A stretch of 64,000 nucleotides of DNA from Phytoseiulus persimilis (GCA_037576195.1 CM075101.1:38626001-38690000), one strand, 5' to 3'. Positions 49,105 through 60,099 are shown, numbered from the stretch's first letter. Made by a program: numbers and translations. The notes: generated by a model not told the origin, from the letters alone.

Positions 49105-50088
49105 ACCCTTTCGATTTGTCCTACCTTGTTACACTTCTTTGTCGAAGCGTGCGGAAATGCATTCCGAGAATGTCCTTCACCGCAACCCAGGCAGCGGGTT
49201 GGGCCTCGTCGCTTGTTGGTCTGCCGACCACCGCGACCGTCACGACCGCCTAGCCCACTTTGTCCACTAAGAGCGTTTCGCTAGACAAGATTCACGACTT
49301 GACTCTGATCGAAGTGCTGATGTGTTTGGGTCCGGCGCAGCATCTCCACTACGCTGAGCATATTGTTCCACGCTTTCTCCAAGCTTGTCGACCTTCAAGT
49401 CGGGTTTTTCGTCCAGCAGCATTAGCACTACCGTGCGGAAGCTTTTGAAGGAAAGCGAAGATCGCGCTGAGGAAATGGATTGGAGTAGGGTTGGATCGAT
49501 GGATGGAAGGATCGCCGTTGTTCTGCTTTCGAGCTTGGTCCGATCGGAAATGGATGGCGAGAAACGGAATCGATAATGACCCACTGAGTACAGGTCAGTG
49601 GCGGGTTAACTTAACATGCCGAGATTGAAACAGTCAAACGCACGACGACAACCTCCTGCGCGGTAGTCTCATGTAAGCAAACTGTGCTACACGGAGAAGC
49701 CGCGCTTCTGGAGACAAGGCGGATCCCGGTTTCTCTTTCGAGGAGTCATTCGCCGCTTTAGCATCACTAATCCGATTATTGATGTTGCCAGCTCGGTTAG
49801 CCCTCCCCCTCCGCGCTCCTTTCCGCTCCCCGAACAACCGTCTGTGATACCCTCGTCCCCAGAAACGAATCGGTTTCCGCACGGCAGTCCCATGTAGTCG
49901 ATGATAAGGAAACCAATAATTGACATCCCGAATTGTTTCCTGAGCTCGCTAATCTTCCACAACGAAATTATCCCTTCATAGCATCAGTGGCGTAGTTACC
50001 AGAAAGCTGGAGGAGGCTATCCTAACTATCCTTACTATATATTATCGGCTTAGTCTGTCAGTTTGTCCGCACTTTTTCTGGAAGACAC

Positions 50089-50525
50089 GAAGGTGATTCC
50101 GGGACCAATCTGAACATACTCTCCCGAGTCTGGAGAGGTGATTCCGGTACGAGTCTGACTATTCTTTTCAAAAGCTGGAGGGGTGATTCCGGAACCAATC
50201 TGAGCATTACTTTCCAACTCTGGAGGGGTGATTCCGAGACCAATCTGAGCATTACTTTCCAACTCCGGAGGGGTGATTCCTAGGGCAAATAGAGGATCAG
50301 GGTTTTAGTGGGTATTGGCTCCCTCCTCAGGGAGCTTGAGTCCTACACTACCACGGGTCGAGGTTGGAACAACAAATCCGCTCCACTGGTGGTGTGCGTA
50401 AACGCATTTCTCCCACACCTCACAAAAAAAAAGGAGGGGTGATTCCGAGACCAATCTGACCATTACTTCCCAACTCTGGAGGGGTGATTCCGAGACCAAT
50501 CTGACCACACTTTTCCAAATCAGAA
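50089..50525 (-). repeat. 45-bp minisatellite within the Gypsy gag insertion
   Basis: Four tandem units of 45 bp (50089-about 50282; plus-strand consensus GTGATTCCGGAACCAATCTG then AGCATTACTTTCCAACTCTG then GAGGG) and two more at about 50436-50525. Exact 45-bp length keeps a 15-residue repeat in frame, but I see no reason to think it is translated. Confidence 0.88.
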
Positions 50526-50659
50526 TGCTGACCCAGTGAAGGGAGAGAAAAGTGCCTCGATGGCAGGGAGCGCCGTCCAACCGCGCCCAGCGAGGCCGAC
50601 TCCAGTCGGCCAAAGGCCGGCTGGTAGCCTTATGAGTGTTGAGAACGATGTCCAGATGG

Positions 50660-51295
50660 TCATGCGCAGATCCGGACTTCTAACAGGAAAACCTTAAACC
50701 AATTCAGGGACAGCTTCTTGAAATCGAATCCGTCCCCCTTGATATTTGCTAAATTGAGAACATCCACGGGACGAATCGAGGCGTCGACTCGTGAAAACAG
50801 AATGTCGTGCTCCCGACGCAATAACGACTCGGAAGAACCAAATGTGGTCTTCAGAAGCCCTAGCGAAGCTCTATTGGGTTTTGCATCGAGAGGTTCTGGT
50901 GGAATTCGGTGGCGAAATCGGCGGTATTCGCTGTCTCCCAGACACTCCAACAGAATCTGAACCCGCAGACGCTCGTCTGTGATGGACGACTTCAGGATAG
51001 GCTGGTTGCGATCGAGCCAGTAATCGAAAGTGAGCTCAGCCTCCACACTCCGCGTGAATGCGCCAAGAAGAGACTGCAGGTTGAGGAGAAGTGAAGCCGA
51101 GGGTGCAGGTGCATCCTGGGACGCTGGACAAGCGGCCGTTGTCTGTGGCCCAGCCAGCTTCTCCAAGATCGCCGTAAGTCGAGTGAGGATGGACTTGTCT
51201 GAGAGCTCACCTCCAGGCTCCGACTTCTCCTGTTCAGATTCAGTATCGACTGCGCCAATTGTGGGGCTCTTCTGTTTGGCCCCGAAGAATGACAT
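50660..51295 (-). pseudogene. Gypsy Gag, N-terminal part
   Basis: Open frame from an ATG at 51295 that lies inside the 5' LTR and reads through the primer-binding site. It contains the capsid-like region (FDYWLDRNQPILKSSITDER, then VQILLECLGDSEYRRF) and a mid-gag HDILFSRVDASIRPVDVLNL. It is cut by an insertion after NWFKVFLL. Gag resumes at about 49480 with FRTVVLMLLDEKPDLKVDKL. Confidence 0.8.
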
Positions 51296-51390
51296 GGCGG
51301 AAGCAAGACTGGTCGGCTCGGACAGAACCGTTTCCTCATGAAGAGGCAAACCTCAAGCAGTTTATCGAGTCAGCGGCGGTGTCCCCAACA
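51260..51390 (-). repeat. 5' LTR of the Gypsy element
   Basis: 131 bp, starts TG and ends CA. It aligns with 47768-47898 across the GATAAACT / AATAAACT signal, the TCTGTCCGAGCCGAC block and the CCGCCATG..TTCGGGGCC block. Confidence 0.88.
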
Positions 51391-51395
51391 ACCCT

Positions 51396-52390
51396 GAAAG
51401 ATGTTATTTGCGGCAATGGTATTTTGATTCGGAACACACTCGCGAAGCCGTGGATTTCCCATGCTCAAGCCAGCGCCTTTCCTAAATAAGGAAAATCAAC
51501 TGATTTCAGCGCTTCTCGGACACACAAACGAGAGTACTTTCAAGAGCTTGCCATGATTACCGCTATCGTTTCGTCTAAGACGTCGGCGGCGCTGATCACG
51601 AAAAATACTGTTATTAGATCATTGATGAAATTATCTTGCTCAATAAACGCTGATCAAAAGAGCTGAGAATCTCAGGCATTATTCATCAATCACAATCCAT
51701 CAATCCAGGGATCTGCGGGTAGATGCATGATTAGATTGATGAGTTATGCTCCATTGCCAGGATAACTGATGAACTAAGTCACTGTCAACTCATTCATCCA
51801 TCTCCCTATACGGCTAGACGGGAGGTTTGAAATGATGGATGCCTGAACTTTCTAGCTCCACTGATCTTACATGGATAGATGAAAAATCTTTATTCGATGC
51901 GTGATCTACTGCAGGTAGCCCGCGCGGACTGCAACGGCGGAACGTCTGGGGTGACCGTCTGAAACCGAAAATTGAGAGTTCTATCTCAGGTTGGAGGGCG
52001 CGGAGAAGATACGGATGGGAACAGATTGCTCATCAAAATATCGTTCGATCGGGAATAAGTTATCTGTTCGCCGAGAGTTGTTGCTTATGCATATCATTCT
52101 TGCAGGGCTGTTAGAATTCGCAGATGGGAACTCTCGTTGGAAGAGCGTCTGTCAGAACTTGGAATGGAGTCAGGCGGCTCGACGTGGGATCTTGATGTAC
52201 CGCGGACCCCGTGAATCGGAATCGGTATGAAGTTTCCTCTTCACGTGCGTCACTACTATCCTCTTTCCCTATGGCTAGTTGGCAATTCAGATTTGCCACG
52301 CTATAATCTCATAGTGGTAGTGCATGTCTCTGTTTGGCTGAGCGGATCGCATGAACGTCCGCCCGACGAAGACGTCAGCTAGTTTGAAAC
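51396..52390. other. Flank between the Gypsy element and the secreted-protein gene; no gene seen
   Basis: AT-richer than its surroundings, with only short frames. Promoter of the 52400 gene presumably lies at its right end, but I see no clear TATA box. Confidence 0.5.
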
Positions 52391-52399
52391 TTTTTTTCA

Positions 52400-53880
52400 A
52401 TGCATTTTTTCTTACTCTTGTGTTTGTTTTACTGTGTGTTCGAGGCCGGAGGAGCGCCGACAGATCTCACTGATCGATACCTGGACGCTATTCGCTTCCT
52501 TTACGGTTCCGACCTGGTTCATATTAACGAGCGGATTCCAGAGGCCCAACTCCAGGTTTGTTCGACGCGATGTTCGGCTGATATTCTGCGAACATTCTTC
52601 CTTCCCCGATCTATCGAACTCAGGCTGATCGAGAAGCATGTTGAGGCCCTCGAATATGGGGAGAACTCGATCCACCCGCGTGGAGCTTGCAAGAATCATC
52701 ATGAATTACGGGAATTCTTCCAGGATGTCTTCGGACGAGCGAGGAATTGTATCGCAAGCGGGCTCAGGGAAGTCGACGAGGAATCGCTTCTTTCCGTCAT
52801 AAATTTTCAGGTGATTTATTTCTTCTCCTGTGCGCGAGCTCGCACTTCTTGAAGCATCCATTCGTCGCCTTGGACTACCGAAGAATGTTCTGTTTTGTTT
52901 TGAAGCTTTAGACTACAGTTTCGCTAGAAATCAGAAAAACAAGCGCACTGATCAGACTCGATTTCCGCGAACTTGCGAGAGCCTAAACTTCACCGGTTTC
53001 GGAAGGATTCTGAGGGACTTCTCCTGATGGGAGAGCCGGAATCGAGACGCTCGGTTCTTTCTACTTCGTCAGCCTCGTGTGAATCAGCTCTGATCGAGTA
53101 AGGTGACTTTCTTCAGATGTGCGCCTTGCGGGAGGAGCATCTCTCAGGATCATTCATTTTTTCCAATGTTCGCAAGCTTAGTTTATATCAGCTGAACCAT
53201 CCTGGGAGAGTGGATGTGTCCTCATACAGCAGTTGCCCGGTTTCCTCCCTCGAAACACTACGACTATAAATGTGACTGAAGTCTTGTCGAGGCATGAAAC
53301 TCGAACCTTGCTCAGAGTCAATGAAGGCGAACCGAGTTGGAGGACGTTCGTCTCGATTCCAGCTTCAAGGCAGTCTTTCTCCCGCGGATAATTCCGAGAG
53401 TTCCCCGCGGAACTTCAGGACAATACTCTCACTCGATTTCGAGGAGAAAAAAAACAGATTTTTTCCCGAGAGACCAATCGGAAAAGATCTCGAAACGCCG
53501 AAGACTGGGGGCTTGATCCACTAATTATTGAAATTTCAGGAGGGCTTCAAACAATGCATGGATCTGTGGTCGGCACCAAGATCGGCGCCAACTTCGCACA
53601 CCTTTTTCGACTGCATAGTGCTGTTACCTGACGTCGATGAGGACCGTATACAGATTGTGAGTTCCTCAGAAATGTTCTGGAGGCCGATGACGTAGCGCCG
53701 CTGGCTTTCCACTCCGTCTGTGATCAGAGTTTCAGCGGTCCGAGCATAACGAGGACCGCTCTGGCGAAGAAAAAGTTCCAGGGCAGGTGATTTGAGATGC
53801 TTAGATTGACCTGCATTGTATGTTTTTTCCAGGTTGGGGGTACTGTGAAGAAATGCCTAAGAAAGTTCAACGGCGAGTGA
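52400..53880 (+). CDS. Small secreted protein, cysteine-containing, unknown family
   Basis: Exons 52400-52810, 53540-53656 and 53833-53880 join in phase 0 at both introns (CAG/GTGATT, ATT/GTGAGT donors; TTTCAG and TTTTCCAG acceptors) and encode about 191 residues. Residues 1-19 are a signal peptide (HFFLLLCLFYCVF, cleavage near AGGA/P). The mature part has seven cysteines in a CxxxC-type pair, then single cysteines ending with KKCLRKFNGE. There is no transmembrane segment or known domain, so an extracellular or haemolymph protein is likely. The AATAAA at 53883 comes right after the stop. A relation to small arthropod secreted cysteine families is possible but unproven. Confidence 0.82.
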
Positions 53881-53882
53881 GG

Positions 53883-53888
53883 AATAAA
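53883..53888 (+). terminator. Polyadenylation signal of the secreted-protein gene
   Basis: AATAAA begins three bases past the TGA stop, giving a very short 3' UTR. Confidence 0.55.
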
Positions 53889-54428
53889 AGATTACTGAGA
53901 CCAATGAGTGTTTCCTGTTTTGTAGGGCATTTTACGGGCTCAGCATGAGCCAAGTTCGCTCCCAGCGAACCTGGATGAATCATCATTTGTAGAATAGGAG
54001 ATCAAAAGTAGAGTCAGCATTCCTCCCGGGACCTAGCGCAGAAAAAGTATCGGGAACCCGGAAACCAATGGGGCTTTTGCCTGCCTCCCCGGAGCATGGT
54101 GCTAGTCAGAAGTGCGAGGGAGTTCACTGACCTGACGACTAGAAACTGCTATAAACTATGTCGAGCATCGTCTGTTCTCCAATCTCAGCTCCAAGCACGT
54201 TTTCTCGGTTCCAATGAATGTTTGAGAACTGGCGTTGAGTGAAAGTCGTCGATGGTTTGTGGAAGAGGCCTCCGTGTCGATTTCACTCTCACTAGCTGTT
54301 CGTCGAGTAGCTGAAGTTTACAGCCACATTCAGCATCACCGTGCGTGAAAATGGTAGACTTACTTTGGGACTAAAAGCTGTGTTGATTTGTGATCCCGTT
54401 CAGGGGAGGATTTTCTCAGCTGTGCGTG

Positions 54429-55076
54429 ATGGACGATGAGGTGTCTCTTGAGTTCCTCCAACAAATCCACGAGCTATCCTCAGAACTGACTCAGCTCAAG
54501 CTCAGCTATGTCCAGGATTTTTCAAATCTTCTTAGTAAACTAGAGACGTTGGAATCAGCTCACCGAGATCGCAAATCGCTGTTTGAGCAGATGCGATCTC
54601 AGCTGGCCTCACATTGCCAGAATGAAACGAACCTCGTCCATCAGTTGCGCCACTCGGATGCATCCGCGATCTTCGTGCATTACTACGATGTAACGGAGAA
54701 AATTCAACGCGTTCGCGGCGGTGAGAAAGTGTTATCGCTTGGAGTCTCGGGAAGGTTCAGCCTTCGATCTCATGACTTTCAAGTGTATGCAGAAATCAGT
54801 CGAAGAAATGAAGTTAACTGCCACGTTCGGTTGTACTTCAAAGAGTACCGTCCGACAACGAGTTTCAGCAAAGTCACCTGGCCTTTCAGAGCCATGCTTG
54901 AAGTGCACGCGAGCCAAGTGACTAAAAACCTCTTCTTGGAAAGTCAAAATCCGCCGGGCAAAGATGGCCAATTCGTAAAGGGTGTCGACATCCTATCCAT
55001 GAGTGAACTTCTCGGTGATGAAACCGTCAAGGAGAAAGACTTCTTATGTGTGTCGATTCGGGTCACGTCAACGTAG
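54429..55076 (+). CDS. Coiled-coil plus MATH (TRAF-C-like) domain protein
   Basis: Start ATG at 54429, behind an acceptor-like GTTCAG at 54402-54407, so a non-coding first exon upstream is likely; 215 residues from this start. Residues 1-75 are a coiled coil (LSSELTQLKLSYVQDF, LLSKLETLESAHRDRK). Residues about 90-213 form a MATH domain: HVRLYFKEYRPTTSF corresponds to the HLSLYF strand of TRAFs, followed by VTWPFRAMLEV (the WPF motif) and a closing DFLCVSIRV. RING and zinc fingers are absent, so it can trimerise and bind receptor peptides but not act as an E3. Missing N-terminal exons cannot be excluded. AATAAA follows at 55126. Confidence 0.8.
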   Translation: MDDEVSLEFLQQIHELSSELTQLKLSYVQDFSNLLSKLETLESAHRDRKSLFEQMRSQLASHCQNETNLVHQLRHSDASAIFVHYYDVTEKIQRVRGGEKVLSLGVSGRFSLRSHDFQVYAEISRRNEVNCHVRLYFKEYRPTTSFSKVTWPFRAMLEVHASQVTKNLFLESQNPPGKDGQFVKGVDILSMSELLGDETVKEKDFLCVSIRVTST

Positions 55077-55125
55077 CCGATGACGGCTATTTTGCAGAGC
55101 AAACGGGCAAATACCCTATCTCTCA

Positions 55126-55131
55126 AATAAA
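55126..55131 (+). terminator. Polyadenylation signal of the MATH protein gene
   Basis: AATAAA 50 bp after the stop codon. Confidence 0.55.
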
Positions 55132-55198
55132 TTTTTTTGGATTTTCTCCATCCAAAACAACAGATGTTCTCTCGGTGCCGAAATGAGCTACCAGGTGA

Positions 55199-55423
55199 AT
55201 GTTTGGAATCTGTCGCCAAGCTCTCGCGATCGTCCCGGCTGTTGATGTTCGGCACGAGTATTCTAATAAGATGCTTGGAAGAAAACAGCCGGATGAACAT
55301 GTCAACTGCTTACCCGGACTTCTCATCACTCGCGTCAAAGCCACTTCTGAGAAGGGGACCGTCATCATGGAGGGCCCTACGCTGATCAATCGGCACTCCG
55401 AACGGCGATTCCCCTCGTACTGA
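55199..55423 (+). CDS. Hypothetical exon-like frame
   Basis: Coding-like codon use in the frame reading QALAIVPAVDVRHEYSNKML and later LLITRVKATSEKGTVIMEG. It follows the MATH gene's poly(A) signal. I see no start with good context and no known domain. It may be a last exon of an unrecognised gene. Confidence 0.28.
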   Translation: MFGICRQALAIVPAVDVRHEYSNKMLGRKQPDEHVNCLPGLLITRVKATSEKGTVIMEGPTLINRHSERRFPSY

Positions 55424-56269
55424 TGAGCCTCCCGGGACCCCCTTCAGCTGTTTTACAGAGGTGGCTCCCAGAGTCGGTCAATCCTAAGGTGGCCAAAAGT
55501 CTCCTAGGTCAGCATCGAGCTTCAGCTTCAGATGAGAATTTATCGATGGGAGAACGAACAGAGGAGAAGCTGAGAGGAATTTCTTGACTGACTCTTCATC
55601 GGAGTTCGATCGTCGGTAGCGCGCTTCGGGTGTCGAGAATCAGCCCAACACCGATCGGAACTTTCGTTCGAGTCGGAATCTCATTTGGGGGGGAATGGGA
55701 ACCAGCTAGTGAAAGTATCCGAGTGAAGGTGTGAACGAACGACTGATTGAGAATAGTTGAATGAGGCTCGAGGAGAACTTTTCCAGCAAGAAATTTAAGC
55801 AGTCCCTTTTCGAGGATCCACGTCATTTCAGCGGGAGCTTGCCCGGAAACTCCAGTCAACTGGTTCTGCACTATTGGCGGAAAGGCCTGAGATATCACCA
55901 ATAGCTCGTTCCATTCCAACGTGTTTTTCTCCGTGCTGATCCAGGAAAAAGAACGGGACTATTCCGGTCGGCGATTGTTGGATACGCGGGTTCCACGTCG
56001 CTGGGTCACAAGATCCGTGAAGCCAGAATCTGAGATATTCTCATGCCATTTGAGTGATTTGGCTGAGGAGTTCTTAGCGAAGAAATGTTGAGACAAAGCT
56101 AAACGCCTTGGCGACTCGGGTTTGTACCTCCAAAAAGTTTAGTTGTGCGTATACTACGATTCTGACTCCGAGCGGAATCTCCTGTTTCATGGGAGGAAGG
56201 ATCAGGGTCTATCAGAATCACCTGGCAAACAAGCTCCATGCTTCTTCCCACTGTCTGTATCGATAGATC

Positions 56270-56400
56270 CGTGGCAAAGTATACGCGTATGCGGAAATTT
56301 CTCTTCCACCGCGATGACTGCGAAATCAACCACGTCGAAGGAGCGCACGTTAGTTTATACTTCCCGGAGCAACGGCCGGGAATGACGCACCTACAAGGCG
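56270..56400 (+). pseudogene. MATH-domain fragment, probably a decayed relative of the 54.4 kb gene
   Basis: The frame reads DCEINHVEGAHVSLYFPEQR and ends THLQ; HVSLYFPEQRP resembles HVRLYFKEYRP of the neighbouring MATH gene. A YAYAEIS in an adjacent frame resembles VYAEIS there, so at least one frameshift has occurred. No complete domain remains. Confidence 0.4.
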
Positions 56401-58200
56401 GAACATAGGTCTCGACAGGAGTAATCTACACCATTTATGAAGTCATCCGGAAGAGTAGCCCGGCAACGTCCGAGACAAGCGAGCCAGGCCGGTGACGCAT
56501 CGTGGAATGAGTCAATGAAACAGCTCATGGCCATGTTCGTAGCTGTGATAGAGAAAAAACTGGACCGAAGGCATATCCAGGGATCGAAATTCTCGGATAT
56601 ACTGATTCGACGCCTTCGCAAGGAACCGTATAACAGCCAATGGAACGCCGCCGGTTCCGATGGCCCTACAGTTTCGTCGTACCGACCTTCGATGATGCAA
56701 GGAGTGCACCCTTGGCCCTATGCGGGCTCGCGCGGCGCGTCGCGTTCCAACTGATGCGTGATGATAATGTCGCTCATATGTGGGAATGGAATGGAAAAAC
56801 GGCACGCAAGAGGGATCTACAACTCGAAATCTCATTGTTCTCCGAACGGCGGGTCGTCTCCAAGATTGAGCGATCGTAAAGAGCCGTCGGTTGGAACTTT
56901 CATATCTGTGCGAATAGTTCTCAAACTTTTCCTCATGGGCTTGTCAGGAGACGGTTCTAGCTATTTCAGAGGGCAGACGTCATTTCAGACTCTCATTCCC
57001 TCCCGAACTATCACGAAACGCAGTCGCGAACGAACGGATTACCCCACAGAGTGTGTTAGCGCGTTTTTTCCGCGTCAAAACGGAATGCAGCCATGATGCC
57101 AGCAGCGGATGCCCCTGTCTCCATCCCCACGGTACGGTAGTGCCCGGAACTCAGGGAGTTTTTGGGACTTTCCTCAGCGAGACTCAGGACTAATTTCATT
57201 CAGGAGAACTACATGAACCGCATGTCGGGGGGGAGTTACCGAGGAAGCCCTCATCTCGAAGCATGCAGGGCTCGATACCTCTCGAACAAGTTTTCAAGAA
57301 GGTTGCGTCACGATTCTCCGACTGCAGAATTCCGGGGCGTCGACGGGAAGCCGCCGCAGTTCGTGACACTTTTCGTTGTGATTGGACACTTGTAGATTGT
57401 TAGTTTCTTGAGAAGAGAATTCAATTGGAGCCCAACCTACGTTCCAGAGGGAGAAAGGCAAATCGCCTCGTCGGGAGATCCCAGGCAGGCTTTAGCCCCC
57501 TCCCAAGAACTTCAGAGTTCGTCCTATCTTGGCCGAGCTTCCGAAACGAATTGTGGTTCCTAGCCTCTCGAAACCGAGCAATATACAATCTGATGTGGTA
57601 GAATCGATCAATGAAGTCCATCGATCCTAAATTTCATGGGGAATTGAAACCTCAACGCCTCGCTTCTGAGCTCTCAAGTCGAACTTAAGTTCTCTTGTTG
57701 TAGTTGACAAGGCGATACCGCCGTTCTCATTGGACTCCATAAATGGACAGATCATATTGATTATCTATAAATGGTTGGGACGCGTGTAAGGTAGGCGGGC
57801 GCGAGAAAAAATTCAACCTTCCCCGATGGGAAATGCTGGCTACGACACTAGTCATCGCGAAGATGATCGATTGACTGCCAGGCGGCGCACTGGAGTTATG
57901 TCAGCGTGAACCATGCGGGATCTGGAGGTCGGTCTGAAAATTTCGCTCGGAGACCTAACTGCTCATCAATATGAGTTTAATGGATGACATGTTCCGTTCC
58001 CGGATTAGATTGGGTAGGCCATGTTGGGATTGGTGAACTACAGGAACTTTGCGATTCATTTCGTCGCGAACCTAATGCCATCGCCGAATCTTGTGCAGCA
58101 GTCCCAGCCAATCATTACGGCTGCTGCTCATCAGCGGCGGGTGGTTGAAAATTCAAGCGTCACGCTGTCTCCTAGGAGCAGTTCTTTACAGAATTGAATA
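56400..58200. other. No confident gene
   Basis: Frames at 56437-56754 and 56640-56879 are moderately protein-like but have no family features or splice partners. The rest shows nothing. Confidence 0.4.
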
Positions 58201-58254
58201 TACATTATTCACAGATGAGATCGCTCCACACTCCGTTTGAGTCAGGACTCAGAT

Positions 58255-59990
58255 CTACATGATGACAGTGACCGACGGCAGATTGGCGACGACACGCCCG
58301 ACGTATTCCAGTAAGGAGATTTCATTGGACTCGAATTGGTCAACGAGGCGCGGCAAACGCTCGCTGAGGGTACGATATTTCTCGCGCATGGCCTGAGGCG
58401 GTAAGTTCATAGTCAGGAGCACCCTCTGCAACCTCAATCTTTGTTCTTCTTTCTTTAGGTGCGTGATTATTCCGAAAACATTCACGGGGGTTTTTCGCAC
58501 TACCCTATAGAAAGCCCTGTGCCAAGCTTCGATGTGGTCTGCGGTCCTCCATGCAAGGTTCCTGTTGAGGTAATCGAAGACAATAAGTTTTCTCCCCGGG
58601 AATGCATACGGCTAGCTGATTACATTCATATATTGCCAGAATACTCGCCTATAATTGTTCCACAGGGTCCGCGGGAAGATCGATTCGTTCCCAATCCACG
58701 TGTTTTTGAAGTATTCCTGAAACTCGTTGACTGTTCGGTGAGCTGCGTGATCTTCGCCAGGAGCCTCGCGTACAATCCCCAGCCATGCTTCATCGAGACG
58801 CTCCAATGGCACTAAGCTCAGTGCAATAGCTGACCGGAGGAACCTGCGGTTAAAACTCCACTAAGTTTCGATTTCATCGAGGCGGTCCGCAGCATTCAAG
58901 AACTGGCCATCGGATAACTGCGATGATTCACCTTCTGACAGTCGAATCGTCACAGAAAGTCGTGAGCCCCAACTGTTGCGCCCTTTTCCAGACCTCCTGG
59001 CAGAAGTGGAAGTTGCAGCCCTTCACCAGAGTCGCAGGGAAACACTCCTCAACAGCTTCCATGGCTGCCACTCCGAAATCGGTGAGCATCTTTTTCGGTT
59101 GAAACACCAAGCCTGCATTCTGAGCGTAATTCTTGAGCAGAGAGAACATGCGAACGTAGACTTCTTTCCTCTTGTCCGGAAGCAGGAAGAAAATCATGGG
59201 CATCATTTGCCCTTTGTAGAACGAATGAATCGTGTACAGCTGTACGAAAGGGCTAGGAACGATCCCAAACGTGCCGTCCATGTAAACGCTCGGAGCTTCA
59301 AGAACGATCTTCATGCATTCGTGGGTGCTGAATCCGAGTATACGATTGTCGGATCCATCGTTGAACAGGAGGAACTCTTCGCCGTCGCTGGTTTTCGACC
59401 AGTCGCCTTCCAGCGTCAGTCCCGCTAGTGTGACCGGCGGACCGCATGACGTAGGCCGAACTTTTGAGCGGCGCGTTCGTTCGATCGTGCTGCGAACGCC
59501 GTCGAAGCTGGGGAACGCGGAGCCGAGCTCGCCAAGGTCTTGCGAAGCCTGGAGCTCCCGAACGGTCTCCGCTAACACCTCATTATAAACTTCTCTGCAG
59601 GATTTGTCGGGCCGCAGCAGCGCGGCTCTCTTCATCTTCTCTTTTGCATCTCGCATAATTCGGTCACGACGCTCTTCCTCGTGATTGTGTTCCCTATCCA
59701 ATTTTAGAACCATCAGTTCGGGATCCTCACAAAATGAAGAAGAGAACAATTAGAGATCAACGTCAGCTGTGATTGAACCGGGAACGCAGAATCGAATTGA
59801 CGTGAATGATTCCAAAATGCGGAAAGGTTGTTACCTTGACGATGATCGCCCTTGCTATGCAGTTTTCCGACTTCTTCCTGATACACCGGCAGAAAAATTT
59901 GCTCTCTAGGCGTTTGTCGACTTCGTAGACGAAGTCATTCACCCGAAACAGAGGATTCCCTCGGGCCGACTTGGTTTCCTCAACTTCCAT
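58255..59990 (-). CDS. FLYWCH zinc finger plus MULE transposase gene, four exons, apparently intact
   Basis: Exons 59835-59990 (start at 59990-59988 assumed), 58932-59725, 58649-58843 and 58255-58561 join in frame, about 484 residues. N-terminus: FLYWCH finger (FRVNDFVYEVDKRL, FFCRCIRKKSENC, closing DREHNHEEE). Middle: MULE transposase core with first Asp in VYMDGTFGIVP, second Asp in MLTDFGVAAMEAV, and the family's GCNFHFCQEVW. C-terminal: FKNTWIGNESIFPRTLWNNY, then HIEAWHRAFYRVV, whose Glu is the third catalytic residue. All three DDE positions are present. Either a mobile element still capable of making transposase, or a domesticated copy; I found no terminal inverted repeats. Intron 3 has a GC donor. 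Confidence 0.86.
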
Positions 59991-60099
59991 TTCCGTCTCG
60001 GTATCACGATCCGCACCCGAGGATAGAACGGAACTCAAGGTTCCGCTTTGAGGCTCCTTTGTAATCCAAGGAATTTCGAACAGCGTCAGAACCGTGTGC

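Larger units (their letters stand above)
47768..51390 (-). mobile_element. Ty3/Gypsy LTR retrotransposon, internally deleted, non-autonomous
   Basis: Bounded by a 131-bp 5' LTR (51260-51390, TGTTGGGG..CCCACA) and a diverged 3' LTR (47768-about 47898), and flanked by a perfect 5-bp duplication, ACCCT on the plus strand at 47763-47767 and 51391-51395. A primer-binding-site-like TGGCGCAGTCGATAC follows the 5' LTR. Order: gag (51295-about 50660), an insertion of about 1.2 kb, rest of gag (about 49480-49270), a CCHC knuckle region (about 49215-49110, with one Cys replaced), the very end of RNase H (GHVDALSRL, about 49030), integrase pieces in shifting frames (48840-48226), and the pol tail (48096-47878). 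Protease, reverse transcriptase and most of RNase H are gone. Confidence 0.92.

Noticed and set aside
50058..50262. Tandem-repeat protein with 15-residue units
   Set aside because: It is the translation of the 45-bp minisatellite inside a transposon insertion, without a start context or neighbouring exon.
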